This document shows positions 16,100 through 24,607 of a stretch of 64,000 bases of DNA, in pieces. Location: positions 7,254 through 71,253 of the forward strand of contig WGUO01000019.1 in the NCBI GenBank assembly GCA_014867205.1. The letters are read 5' to 3'. Within the stretch, counting starts at the first letter, position 1. Every line of letters starts with the position of its first letter. This DNA is from Muribaculaceae bacterium (lineage in GTDB: Bacteria; Bacteroidota; Bacteroidia; Bacteroidales; Muribaculaceae). A program made the position numbers and the translations under genes. The notes beneath the pieces are model-generated. The model was not told where the DNA came from. It was given only the letters and a program-made list of their open reading frames with translations, and searched no databases.

Positions 16100-17344
16100 A
16101 TGGCAAAAGTAAAACCTTTCAAAGGTGTACGTCCTCCGCGTGAACTCGTTGAGGAAGTTGCTTCGCGTCCCTACGACGTGCTTAATTCAGAGGAGGCCCG
16201 TAAGGAGGCCGAGGGCAACGAGAAGAGTCTTTACCACATCATCAAGCCTGAGATTGACTTCGCTCCCGGTTTTGACGAGCATGACCCGGCCGTCTACGAC
16301 AAGGCAGTCGAGAACTTCAGGAAGTTCCAGGAGAAAGGCTGGCTCGTACAGGACGCCAAGGAGAACTATTATATATACGCTCAGACCATGGATGGCCGCA
16401 CGCAGTATGGTTTCGTTGTGGCAGCATGGGTTCCAGACTATATGGAGGGCCGCATCAAGAAGCATGAGCTTACCCGCCGCGACAAGGAAGAGGACCGCAT
16501 GAAACATGTGCGCTGCAACAACGCAAACATCGAGCCTGTCTTCTTTGCCTTCCCCGACAATGAGCGCCTTGAGCAGATAATCCGCGAGGTGAGCGCCGGA
16601 AAGCCAGAATATGACTTTGTGGCTCCCGACGGATTCGGACACACCCTCTGGGTGATTGATAATCCGGAGACAATTGCCGAGATCACCGCCGAGTTCGAGA
16701 AGATTCCGTCGCTTTATATAGCTGACGGCCATCACCGTTCGGCGGCTGCCGCGCTTGTCGGCAACGAGAAGGCCAAGCAGAATCCCAACCACCGCGGCGA
16801 TGAGGAGTACAACTACTTCATGGCTGTTGCATTTCCCGCATCTCATCTCAAGATCATCGACTATAACCGTGTGGTCCGTGACCTGAACGGTCTGACTCCT
16901 GAAGAGTTCCTGGCTCGTATCGCCGAGAACTTCGAGGTAAAGGATATGGGTACCGAGATCTATCATCCCGCCGGACTCCACAACTTCTCGCTCTATCTTG
17001 GCGACCACTGGTACTCGCTTACCGCCAAGCCCGGCACATACAATGACTCAGATCCGATTGGCGTGCTTGACGTAACTGTGTCTTCAGATCTTATACTCCG
17101 CGACATACTCGGCATCACGGACCTGCGCTCGGACAAACGCATCGACTTTGTTGGCGGTATCCGTGGTCTCGAGGAGCTGAAACGCCGTGTCGACAGCGGA
17201 GAGATGGCAATGGCTCTGGCCCTATATCCCGTGACTATGGACCAGCTGATCGACATTGCAGACACCGGCAACATCATGCCGCCGAAGACCACATGGTTCG
17301 AGCCTAAGCTTCGCTCGGGTCTTGTGATTCACAAACTTGACTGA
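16100..17344 (+). CDS. DUF1015 family protein
   Basis: 414 residues. It belongs to the DUF1015 family: it starts VKPFKGVRPPRELVEEVASRPYDVL, where the PYDV segment is typical, and contains the invariant IADGHHRSAAA. The family lacks an agreed function; members often lie near serine biosynthesis genes, which are not seen here. Soluble and cytoplasmic. Its last base overlaps the next start (TGATG), so translation is probably coupled to the Ntn-hydrolase gene. Confidence 0.88.
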   Translation: MAKVKPFKGVRPPRELVEEVASRPYDVLNSEEARKEAEGNEKSLYHIIKPEIDFAPGFDEHDPAVYDKAVENFRKFQEKGWLVQDAKENYYIYAQTMDGRTQYGFVVAAWVPDYMEGRIKKHELTRRDKEEDRMKHVRCNNANIEPVFFAFPDNERLEQIIREVSAGKPEYDFVAPDGFGHTLWVIDNPETIAEITAEFEKIPSLYIADGHHRSAAAALVGNEKAKQNPNHRGDEEYNYFMAVAFPASHLKIIDYNRVVRDLNGLTPEEFLARIAENFEVKDMGTEIYHPAGLHNFSLYLGDHWYSLTAKPGTYNDSDPIGVLDVTVSSDLILRDILGITDLRSDKRIDFVGGIRGLEELKRRVDSGEMAMALALYPVTMDQLIDIADTGNIMPPKTTWFEPKLRSGLVIHKLD

Positions 17345-18480
17345 TGAATTTTAAAAAGAATATACTTATTGCGGTCGCGGCGGCAGTCATGCCTGCCGCG
17401 GCCTTTGCATGTACATCGGCCATAGTCAGCGCCGATGCCAATCCATCGGGGCGCCCCATCTTGTGGAAGCATAGGGACACAAGCACTATCGACAACAAGG
17501 TGGAATACGTCGCGCCTTCAAAGGGTAAATACGGGTATGTAGCCCTGTTCAACGCAGCCGACAGAGAGTTGCGTGAGGCCTGGATGGGCATGAACGAGGC
17601 AGGGTTCGCAGTGATGAATACAGCCTCATATAATATCAAGGATGACAAAGTGCCGGCCAAGAAGATGGACCGTGAGGGAATCCTTATGACCCGCGCATTG
17701 CAGACATGCCGCACAGTCGATGACTTCGCGCGGCTGCTCGAGACTTATCCCCGGCCAATGGGTGTAGAGGCGAACTTCGGGGTTATCGACGCCACCGGAG
17801 CCGGCGCCTACTTCGAGACCAATAATCATTCGTACGTTAAGTATGATCTTGCAGACCAGCCCGACGGTGTGCTTGTGCGTACGAATTACAGTCACTCCGG
17901 ACGCCGCGACGAACTTACCGGTTTCGTGCGGGAGGCTGATGCCAATTGTCTGCTCCGGCCATACATCGACGAGCGTTCGGTGACTCCGGAGGTTCTGACC
18001 GAGGTTGTAAGCCGTACATTCTATCAGGACATGCTCAAGCGTGATTTCACCTCAACCGGCCTGACCCGTGTGCTCGACAAGGATTTCGTGCCCCGCTACA
18101 AGTCAACGGCGACAATAGCGATAGAGGGTTGTCGGCCCGTAGAGTCGTTTGACTCGGTGACTCCTGGGTTTGTTGACCGTGAGTACATTATGTGGACCGG
18201 CATGGGCTATCCTCCTGTAGCAGAGATCAGAGCGGTCAGATGCGACGCGGCAGGAGTCCCTGCAGACCTGCGGGGTACGCTGCCCGGCGGCCATTGCGCG
18301 GCCGGTGACGAAGCCAAGAGAAAGCGCGACGAAGTATTCACGCTGACTCCGGGGAGTGAGGATAAATACGTCGATTTATCGAGGCTCTACAATGAGCAGG
18401 GAACAGGATATTCCCAGCAGGCGATACTCGAGAACCGGATTACATACCGCGAGGAAAAGGAGAGGCGAGATGGCAAGTGA
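17344..18480 (+). CDS. secreted Ntn-hydrolase (C45 / acyl-CoA:6-APA acyltransferase-like family)
   Basis: 378 residues. A signal peptide (MNFKKNILIAVAAAVMPAAA, then FA) runs straight into Cys23 in ACTSAIVSADANPSGRPIL, followed by WKHRDTS. This is the N-terminal-nucleophile signature of C45 peptidases and relatives, which cut or transfer amide bonds. The AFA/C junction fits signal peptidase I, so export itself would free the catalytic Cys; it is not a good lipobox. The middle segment NFGVIDATGAGAYFETNNH also fits the family. Substrate unknown. It is part of a tight plus-strand gene run with a DUF1015 gene and a membrane-protein gene. Confidence 0.8.
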   Translation: MNFKKNILIAVAAAVMPAAAFACTSAIVSADANPSGRPILWKHRDTSTIDNKVEYVAPSKGKYGYVALFNAADRELREAWMGMNEAGFAVMNTASYNIKDDKVPAKKMDREGILMTRALQTCRTVDDFARLLETYPRPMGVEANFGVIDATGAGAYFETNNHSYVKYDLADQPDGVLVRTNYSHSGRRDELTGFVREADANCLLRPYIDERSVTPEVLTEVVSRTFYQDMLKRDFTSTGLTRVLDKDFVPRYKSTATIAIEGCRPVESFDSVTPGFVDREYIMWTGMGYPPVAEIRAVRCDAAGVPADLRGTLPGGHCAAGDEAKRKRDEVFTLTPGSEDKYVDLSRLYNEQGTGYSQQAILENRITYREEKERRDGK

Positions 18481-19090
18481 AGGCAGGCTTATCAATGCAG
18501 ATAGTGACTGCGGGCTGCAGCCGGAAGAGTCAGACTCAAGGCAGAGCCGGGTATATCGCATGGGAGCCGGCAGGTTCGCACGCGAGCTGATGTTCCGCTA
18601 TGCGGGCATATGGATGCTTGCATTGTCGCTGCTTGCCGTCGCGGGGATTGCCTTGGGAATGACCGTCGATCTGCGGTGGCTGTTGGTCGGGTTGATGGTC
18701 GTGTTTGTGGCAGTGCCGATGGTTTTGGCATTTCTATACTACTATCACGGCCTCCGCAGAGGCTGTTTCGTAAACACGATTGCCCATCGTATTGTTATTG
18801 AGGATGAGGGCCTGACGGCCAGACTGATGATTCCCGTTACGTTACCTTCATCGGCAGAGAATGAGTCGGAAGAAATAAAATCCGGTGTGGCTGCATATCG
18901 CACACGCGACGAGTTTTTCCCTTTCTCGGTAATGGAACGGTTCAGAATCGGCAGTGATTCTGTCATCATCCCGCTCAGGGCACCATCAGCCGGTTTTCTG
19001 TGGATTCCGGCGGATGCCTTCAATGATACGGAGCATCTGTCCGCACTTCTCAGACGACTCGATTCAGAGACACACGACGATAAAAAATAG
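18470..19090 (+). CDS. uncharacterised membrane protein
   Basis: 206 residues from the ATG at 18470, which overlaps the previous gene by 11 bases and so fits translational coupling. Earlier in-frame ATGs lie deep inside the previous gene and are less likely. Two adjacent hydrophobic segments (about residues 40-80; LALSLLAVAGIALGM and LLVGLMVVFVAVPMVLAFL) are followed by a soluble domain of about 110 residues with VMERFRIGSDSVIIPL. The layout resembles small proteins with a YcxB-like C-terminal domain, but I do not claim that family. Ends in TAG. Confidence 0.65.
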   Translation: MASEGRLINADSDCGLQPEESDSRQSRVYRMGAGRFARELMFRYAGIWMLALSLLAVAGIALGMTVDLRWLLVGLMVVFVAVPMVLAFLYYYHGLRRGCFVNTIAHRIVIEDEGLTARLMIPVTLPSSAENESEEIKSGVAAYRTRDEFFPFSVMERFRIGSDSVIIPLRAPSAGFLWIPADAFNDTEHLSALLRRLDSETHDDKK

Positions 19091-19103
19091 TTTTTTTACA
19101 GCC

Positions 19104-19526
19104 ATGCGTATTCTTAAGGATTCCAACAAAAAGTATTGCTTCATCATGGACATGGATGTCCGTGATTATGAGCTCGACTGCGAGCAGATAGTCAACAACG
19201 CCAATTACCTGCACTACATGGAGCACACCCGGCATAAATTCTGTAAGGACGCCGGACTGTCGTTCATCGAGATGCACAATCAGGGCATAGATGCCGTGGT
19301 GCGCAAGATAGAGATTGAATACAAGACGTCGCTGCGCGGCGGAGACAGTTTTTTGAGTTGCCTCCGTCTCGAGCGCAAGGGCCCGCGTTTCATATTCCAT
19401 CAGGATATTGTCAAGTCTAATGGAGATGTCTGTGCTGAGGGAATTGTCACAGTCGTCGTGCTGAAGGATGGAAAACTGACGCGAGGTGATGAACTGGCTG
19501 CCGTATTCAGCAGATATATAAAATAA
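19104..19526 (+). CDS. acyl-CoA thioesterase, 4HBT (hot-dog) family
   Basis: 140 residues with the hot-dog thioesterase signature DYELDCEQIVNNANYLHYME, the form of the D-x(n)-NNANY active-site helix seen in YbgC/FadM-like enzymes. It cleaves acyl-CoA or acyl-ACP thioesters in the cytoplasm; chain-length preference is unknown. The ATG at 19104 is 13 bases after the preceding stop; ATG 19146 (MDMDVRDYEL) is an equally plausible start. It precedes dprA by 21 bases. Confidence 0.88.
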   Translation: MRILKDSNKKYCFIMDMDVRDYELDCEQIVNNANYLHYMEHTRHKFCKDAGLSFIEMHNQGIDAVVRKIEIEYKTSLRGGDSFLSCLRLERKGPRFIFHQDIVKSNGDVCAEGIVTVVVLKDGKLTRGDELAAVFSRYIK

Positions 19527-19547
19527 TACCCGCTAAATCAGTATAGG

Positions 19548-20669
19548 ATGGATACGGAACTGACATACAGGATCGCAGTGTCGATGACTCCTGGCGTGAC
19601 TGCCGATATGGTCAGGCATATGGAGACCGAGGGGGTCGAGACCGGCATGTTTGTGACGGGTCATATGTCAGAACTCGGCAGTAAACTTGGGGAAACATTC
19701 CGTATCCCCGATAGTGTGCGAACAGAGGCATTGTTTCGTGCGCGTCGGGAAGTAGAGTTTATATCACGCCACTCGATGAGGGCCATTTATCTCACCGATG
19801 AGGCCTATCCGCCACTACTGCGCGAGATTCCCGACGCGCCGGTGCTAATTTACGTCCTGGGTGAAGCAGACCTTAACACCCAGCCCTCGCTCAATGTTGT
19901 CGGCACGCGGAAATGCACTACATACGGCATTTCGTTTTGCGAGCGTATGGTTGGGGAACTTGCAGGCTACATACCGCAGGCGATGGTTGTCAGCGGCCTT
20001 GCATACGGCATTGACGCAGCCGGCCACACTGCGGCTCTTGATCACGGCCTTTTGACCTCGGCAGTTGTGGCACATGGCCTCGACATGATTTATCCGGCCC
20101 CAAATAGAGATCTGGCACGTAGGATAATAGCATCCGGAGGTGCGATAATTTCGGAATATCCGACGGGAGTAAAGCCATTTCGCAATAATTTTCTGCAGCG
20201 AAACAGGATTATTGCCGGCCTATGCGAAATGACATTCGTAGTAGAGTCAGAAGTGCGCGGGGGAGCAATGAGTACCGCCAACCAGGCCTTCTCCTATTCG
20301 CGCGAGGTAATGGCACTCCCCGGACGAAGCACGGATATCAAAAGTTCGGGATGCAACATGCTTATTGCGCGTCAGAAGGCAAGTATATTCACCTCGGTGC
20401 CTGACATGATATCGCTGATGGGATGGAAGATTCCGGCTCTTGACATAGGTCTCGGCAATCTCGGACCCGACAGGCGCCTCTTTCCTGAACTTGAGGGTGA
20501 TGCGGGTATAGTCTATCAGTATATGCGCACTGCGTCAGCACCGGTCTCTGTCGACGAGATACACATGGCGACATCGCTTCCGATGCCGTCGCTCATGGCC
20601 GCGCTCTCAGACCTCGAGTTCGAGGGGGTTGCGGTGAAACTTCCCGGTGCCCGCTACGAACTTTGCTGA
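19548..20669 (+). CDS. dprA: DNA-processing protein DprA/Smf
   Basis: 373 residues. DprA loads RecA onto incoming single-stranded DNA during natural transformation. The Rossmann-like core shows NVVGTRKCTTYG and SGLAYGIDAAGHTAALDHG, then EYPTGVKPFRNNFLQRNRI. An N-terminal helical domain (1-80) and a C-terminal winged helix (about 300-373; VSVDEIHMATSLPMPSLMAA) complete the family layout. It is found in most Bacteroidetes whether or not they are competent. Last gene of the tight run that begins with the DUF1015 gene. Confidence 0.95.
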   Translation: MDTELTYRIAVSMTPGVTADMVRHMETEGVETGMFVTGHMSELGSKLGETFRIPDSVRTEALFRARREVEFISRHSMRAIYLTDEAYPPLLREIPDAPVLIYVLGEADLNTQPSLNVVGTRKCTTYGISFCERMVGELAGYIPQAMVVSGLAYGIDAAGHTAALDHGLLTSAVVAHGLDMIYPAPNRDLARRIIASGGAIISEYPTGVKPFRNNFLQRNRIIAGLCEMTFVVESEVRGGAMSTANQAFSYSREVMALPGRSTDIKSSGCNMLIARQKASIFTSVPDMISLMGWKIPALDIGLGNLGPDRRLFPELEGDAGIVYQYMRTASAPVSVDEIHMATSLPMPSLMAALSDLEFEGVAVKLPGARYELC

Positions 20670-20776
20670 TTATTCATGCCCCGCATGCAATACGGTCCTG
20701 TTTTTTTGTTATTATAGTATATCATTCTCATTAATGGGGCAGTTCATGCTCCGTCAACCTCTAAATTATTTTTACC

Positions 20777-21661
20777 ATGAATGAAGAACGAGTAATACCG
20801 GCATCCGAACTTATCATAAATGATGATGGCTCGGCGTTTCATATTCACCTGCGCCCCGAGCAGGTCTACGACAATGTGATATTCGTGGGAGATCCTGGAC
20901 GTGTAGACATGGTGGCCTCCATGTTCGATTCAATCGACTACAATGTCTCTTCGCGTGAATTCCACACAATAGGAGGAAGATATAAGGGAACACCAGTAAT
21001 GGTCATCTCGCACGGAATCGGACCCGACAACATCGAGATAGTCTTGACAGAACTTGATGCCCTCGTGAATGTCGACTTTAAGACAAGAAAGGTCCGTAAG
21101 GAACACCGAACCCTAAACATAGTTCGTATCGGAACGTCAGGCTCGCTGCAGGAAGACCTCCACATCGGCGACTATGTGATCGCCGAGAAGGGGATGGGCT
21201 TTGACGGCATACTCAATTTCTATGCTGACCGCGACAAGGTGTGCGACCTTGAGTTTGAGCGCGAGTTCTGCGAGCATACCGATTGGAACAGGACATGGGC
21301 GGCTCCCTACACTGCTGACGCTGATCCGGAGCTTGTCGAGCGCATCGGACGCGACGATATGGTGCGTGGCTATACAATAGCCGCTGTCGGCTTCTATGCG
21401 CCACAGGGACGTCAGGTGAGGCTTGCCCTCGCGGATCCTCACCTCAACGAAAAAATAGAGAGTTTCCGTTATAATGGCCGTCCCATCACCAACTTCGAGA
21501 TGGAGTCGGCATGCCTGCAGGGTCTGTCGCGGCTTTTGGGCCACAAGGCAATGACTGTTTGCTGCATCATTGCCGATCGCCGTGCCAACAACGCCAACAC
21601 CGACTATAAGCCGCGTGTCAGGGAACTTGTCAGGACAGTCCTCGAGAGAATGATTGGTTAG
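20777..21661 (+). CDS. nucleoside phosphorylase (uridine phosphorylase-like, PNP/UDP family)
   Basis: 294 residues. It splits a nucleoside with phosphate into base and ribose-1-phosphate for salvage. Visible motifs are the phosphate-binding VGDPGRVDMVA, the RIGTSGSLQEDLHIGDYVIA segment, and NFEMESACLQGLSRLLGHKA, whose EMES supplies the ribose-binding Glu. Base specificity (uridine or purine) cannot be set by eye. The stop codon TAG (21659-21661) is the first part of a heptamer repeat described below. Confidence 0.92.
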   Translation: MNEERVIPASELIINDDGSAFHIHLRPEQVYDNVIFVGDPGRVDMVASMFDSIDYNVSSREFHTIGGRYKGTPVMVISHGIGPDNIEIVLTELDALVNVDFKTRKVRKEHRTLNIVRIGTSGSLQEDLHIGDYVIAEKGMGFDGILNFYADRDKVCDLEFEREFCEHTDWNRTWAAPYTADADPELVERIGRDDMVRGYTIAAVGFYAPQGRQVRLALADPHLNEKIESFRYNGRPITNFEMESACLQGLSRLLGHKAMTVCCIIADRRANNANTDYKPRVRELVRTVLERMIG

Positions 21662-21730
21662 GTGTTAGGGGATTAGGGGGTTAGGTGTTAGGTGTTAGGT
21701 GTTAGGGGAGAGGGATTAGGTATTAAGAGT
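21659..21730 (+). repeat. degenerate 7-base repeat, (G)TTAGG(T/G)
   Basis: About ten units of a GTTAGGT-like heptamer begin at the stop codon of the phosphorylase gene and end just before the terminator. Three central units are identical (gttaggt); the flanking ones vary (ttagggg, ttaggta). The G runs of three to five could form a G-quadruplex in the plus-strand DNA or the 3' untranslated RNA. Confidence 0.8.
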
Positions 21731-21742
21731 ATTGACAATAAA

Positions 21743-21774
21743 AAGGCCCGGACTGGTCGATCAGTCCGGGCCTT
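21743..21774. terminator. bidirectional terminator, phosphorylase / amylase
   Basis: Perfect 13-bp stem aaggcccggactg with its complement around the loop gtcgat. It lies between convergent genes. Confidence 0.85.
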
Positions 21775-21799
21775 GCCGTTTACGTTTATATGAATTATG

Positions 21800-24508
21800 T
21801 TATCTTACGACTTCCTTTGTCACCTTGTTGCCACGGCGAACGATATAGATGCCGTTCGAGGGGTTCATGACGCGAACACCCTGCAGGTTGTAATACTCGG
21901 GGGTCGCGTTGGTGTCGGTGACGATTGTCTCAACAGCAGTATTAGTGCTCATCTTGCCGATGCGGGCGGGAGCATAGGTGATGATGTCCTCGTCTTCCTT
22001 CTCCTTCGATGTGTTGTCTCCGTATGAGTATTCCTCCTTGACATTGTCGAAATAAGAGGGATCATAGGGAGTGCCACCTACGGGGCTTGTGCCGTATTTG
22101 TCGCAATACATCACGCCGATACCGTTGCTTGCGATATAGTCTGCGGTTACACCGAGAACCGACAGAGGAATCTCGAACTCATAGAATGTGTGTGCGGTAT
22201 CGTCAATCTCGCCGCGGAGGTCAACAAAACCGTCATTGCCCTTGAGGTCCTCGGGATCGCTGCCGAAGGGGAGACCCCAGATCTTAGTGATCGAGGGGAG
22301 AAGACCGTCTGTGTATCCGTAGAAGCCTGCTGGGAGACCCTTGCAGTATGCGGCATCATATGATGCGTTGCCGTCGGGCGTCGGGATGAATAAACCGGGA
22401 GTGCCTGTGCCTGGCTTGGTTGAGCACATCAGGACAGCGTCAACTCCATTGTTGAACTTGGCGCCTTTCTGCTTCTCGTTCCAGATGGGGCCAGTGCCGT
22501 CGATATATCCGGTGAAGCTCTTGTCGGGGTCGAGGTCGAATGCCCACATCATGTGTCCGTCCATATTGTAAGGCTTTGACTCCCCGGGCTGCTTACCCTC
22601 ACCGTAGAGATCCCATACAGTGTATACGAACTGCACGCCGAGGTAGAGGTTGTCATTGTCATAAGCCGCATAGAGGGCATAGGAGTCAACGATTGGACGC
22701 TCGTGGAGACCCTTGTAGGCCTGAGCTACATCCCGGGCAACACCCTGTGCGATAAGTTCGTCCTCTGTCCAGTTGCTGAGGGCTGAGGTTGCGGGGTGAC
22801 CGCTCATGCTGATGGTCTTGCGAGAACCTACCTTGCCGTCAGGATTAACCTTGTAGTAGTCGGTGATGAGGTTGTTGGTAGGCTGCGGGTCGGGATTGAC
22901 ACCCCTCTTGCTGTAGGTGAATGTCTGAACATTGCTTGCGCCCTCAGATGTCACTGCATATGTCTTGAGAGTAGTGGTCTCGGTGAATGTCAGGGCAGAA
23001 GTATACTTCGACGACGATGCATCGGGAGTTGAGCCGTTGACAGTATAGTAGATTGTTGCTGCGGGAGCGACAGTCAGTGTAACAGTCACGCTCTCGTCAA
23101 AACGAGTGCCCGATGCGGGGCTGGCCGTCACCACAGGTTTCTGGGGGTCATCGCCGTGGTTGCTGTATACACCGCCGTCGGTTACCTCTCCCTTGCCGCC
23201 TTTACCCTTGTAGATATGGTTGGCGATGGGCGCATGCTTATAGTCGGCAGTCTGGTCGCCGGAGTTATTGTGGAAGAGGAAGCCCTCAACAGTTGACGGA
23301 TTCTCAGTGAAAGTATACTTCCAGACATTTCCCTCTACCTTGGTCATGCTTACGCCGGGCCAGTCGGTATGGGGATTGCTCCAGTAGTGGATATTTACAG
23401 CAGACCAGTTTGACTCCGAGTTGTCATAATAGATAGTGAAGTCACCGGGATTGGGATCCGGGTTGGGATCGGGATTGGGATTCGGGTTAGAGCCGCCTGC
23501 GACACCGAGTTTAGTGCCCGAGCAGTCATATACGCCGCTCTTCACGTACTGTAGGTCTCCGGTCTTGCCGTTGTCGCTGCCGGGGTTAAAGATGAGCTGT
23601 GTAGGCTCACCCTTGCCAGCGGGTATCTCCCATTTCCAGTAGTCACCGCTGCGAGTCATCTGGTCACCGGGCCAGGTGCCGCTTGCTGTGGAGTTGCCGC
23701 CGTCAGACCAAGCCCATACGTAAGGCTGACTCCAATTTGAGGTGTTCTTCAGATAGACACCGTTGATCTGGGGGAGTGAAGAGAAGTCATCGGGATTAGG
23801 GTTTGGATTGGGGTCCGGGTCCGGATTAGGATTGGGGTTGGGATCCGGGCCTACACCCTCTTTCACGAGGACTGCAATACCGCTTGAGCCTACGTTACCG
23901 CTGATGGTGGTTGCCGTCACGGTAAATGTGCCGCCGCTCACGCGGTCGGTATATGTGCCTGCGGGGCAGTATCCGCCGCCATTGACAACCGACACATTGC
24001 CGCTGCCCTTGGAAACGATGACAGCACCGCCATCCTTGCGGGTCACTGTGAATGTGTTGCCTGCGGCCTCGCACCAGTCAGCCCGGCCTGTCATCAGGTT
24101 GCGGAACTTGTTGACCTCTGCGATGTGTTTGTTCTTGAACGCAGTGGAGCCTTTGCCTACCTTGATATTGTTGAAGCCCTTGGCATTGGGACGAGCCAGA
24201 TAGAGGGCCGTGGCGCCGTTGCGGCATGCATATGATGCGTAAGCACGGTCGATGACGCTCTGGTCAACATTCTGCGACCACTCGTCGTTTGCATAAGTAT
24301 CGTGGCTTTCGCCCCAATATACCACCTTGGTATCTGAAAGTCCCTGGTTTACAACCCAGTCACCGCCATATCCGCCTGGGATACCGCCGTTCTCACGGGC
24401 AGCGCCATTGGAATATCTGTTATCTGTGACTGACATATACTGTGCGTACTCCTTGATGATGCCGGCGTTGGGACCGGGAGCATCGAGAATCTCGCCATAG
24501 TGATACAT
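21800..24508 (-). CDS. alpha-amylase, 3' piece: catalytic half, starch-binding modules and sorting tail
   Basis: Open from the amber codon to 21800; its first internal ATG is at 24508 (902 residues). After the rest of the barrel come, in order: linkers of Pro-Asn/Pro-Asp pairs; a CBM26-like starch-binding module (VYLKNTSNWSQPYVWAW, GTWPGDQMTRSGDYWKW); a second such module (YYDNSESNWSAVNIHYW, DWPGVSMTKVEGNVWKY); a chitobiase-C/Fn3-like domain (ASPASGTRFDESVTVTL); and a domain of about 280 residues with NDNLYLGVQFVYTVWD, resembling CBM9/DOMON-type folds. A type IX-like sorting tail ends it (EYYNLQGVRVMNPSNGIYIV). Started internally it would lack Asp196 and a signal peptide. Confidence 0.82.
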   Translation of the reverse strand: MYHYGEILDAPGPNAGIIKEYAQYMSVTDNRYSNGAARENGGIPGGYGGDWVVNQGLSDTKVVYWGESHDTYANDEWSQNVDQSVIDRAYASYACRNGATALYLARPNAKGFNNIKVGKGSTAFKNKHIAEVNKFRNLMTGRADWCEAAGNTFTVTRKDGGAVIVSKGSGNVSVVNGGGYCPAGTYTDRVSGGTFTVTATTISGNVGSSGIAVLVKEGVGPDPNPNPNPDPDPNPNPNPDDFSSLPQINGVYLKNTSNWSQPYVWAWSDGGNSTASGTWPGDQMTRSGDYWKWEIPAGKGEPTQLIFNPGSDNGKTGDLQYVKSGVYDCSGTKLGVAGGSNPNPNPDPNPDPNPGDFTIYYDNSESNWSAVNIHYWSNPHTDWPGVSMTKVEGNVWKYTFTENPSTVEGFLFHNNSGDQTADYKHAPIANHIYKGKGGKGEVTDGGVYSNHGDDPQKPVVTASPASGTRFDESVTVTLTVAPAATIYYTVNGSTPDASSSKYTSALTFTETTTLKTYAVTSEGASNVQTFTYSKRGVNPDPQPTNNLITDYYKVNPDGKVGSRKTISMSGHPATSALSNWTEDELIAQGVARDVAQAYKGLHERPIVDSYALYAAYDNDNLYLGVQFVYTVWDLYGEGKQPGESKPYNMDGHMMWAFDLDPDKSFTGYIDGTGPIWNEKQKGAKFNNGVDAVLMCSTKPGTGTPGLFIPTPDGNASYDAAYCKGLPAGFYGYTDGLLPSITKIWGLPFGSDPEDLKGNDGFVDLRGEIDDTAHTFYEFEIPLSVLGVTADYIASNGIGVMYCDKYGTSPVGGTPYDPSYFDNVKEEYSYGDNTSKEKEDEDIITYAPARIGKMSTNTAVETIVTDTNATPEYYNLQGVRVMNPSNGIYIVRRGNKVTKEVVR

Positions 24509-24607
24509 GCCGGGAACAGAAGTGACTGAACTCCAGAAGTTGCAGCCCTCCGAGGGGAGGCCGATGTGCTTTGCCGCATCCCAACGGCATCCCTTGACGC
24601 CGAGAGA

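Noticed and set aside
16187..17008. 273-codon open frame on the minus strand opposite the DUF1015 gene
   Set aside because: Antisense shadow of a conserved gene with the IADGHH motif; no family features of its own.
23400..23860. Pro-Asn/Pro-Asp coding repeats in the amylase as a mobile or structural DNA repeat
   Set aside because: They encode interdomain linkers, common in Bacteroidetes glycoside hydrolases; no flanking duplications.
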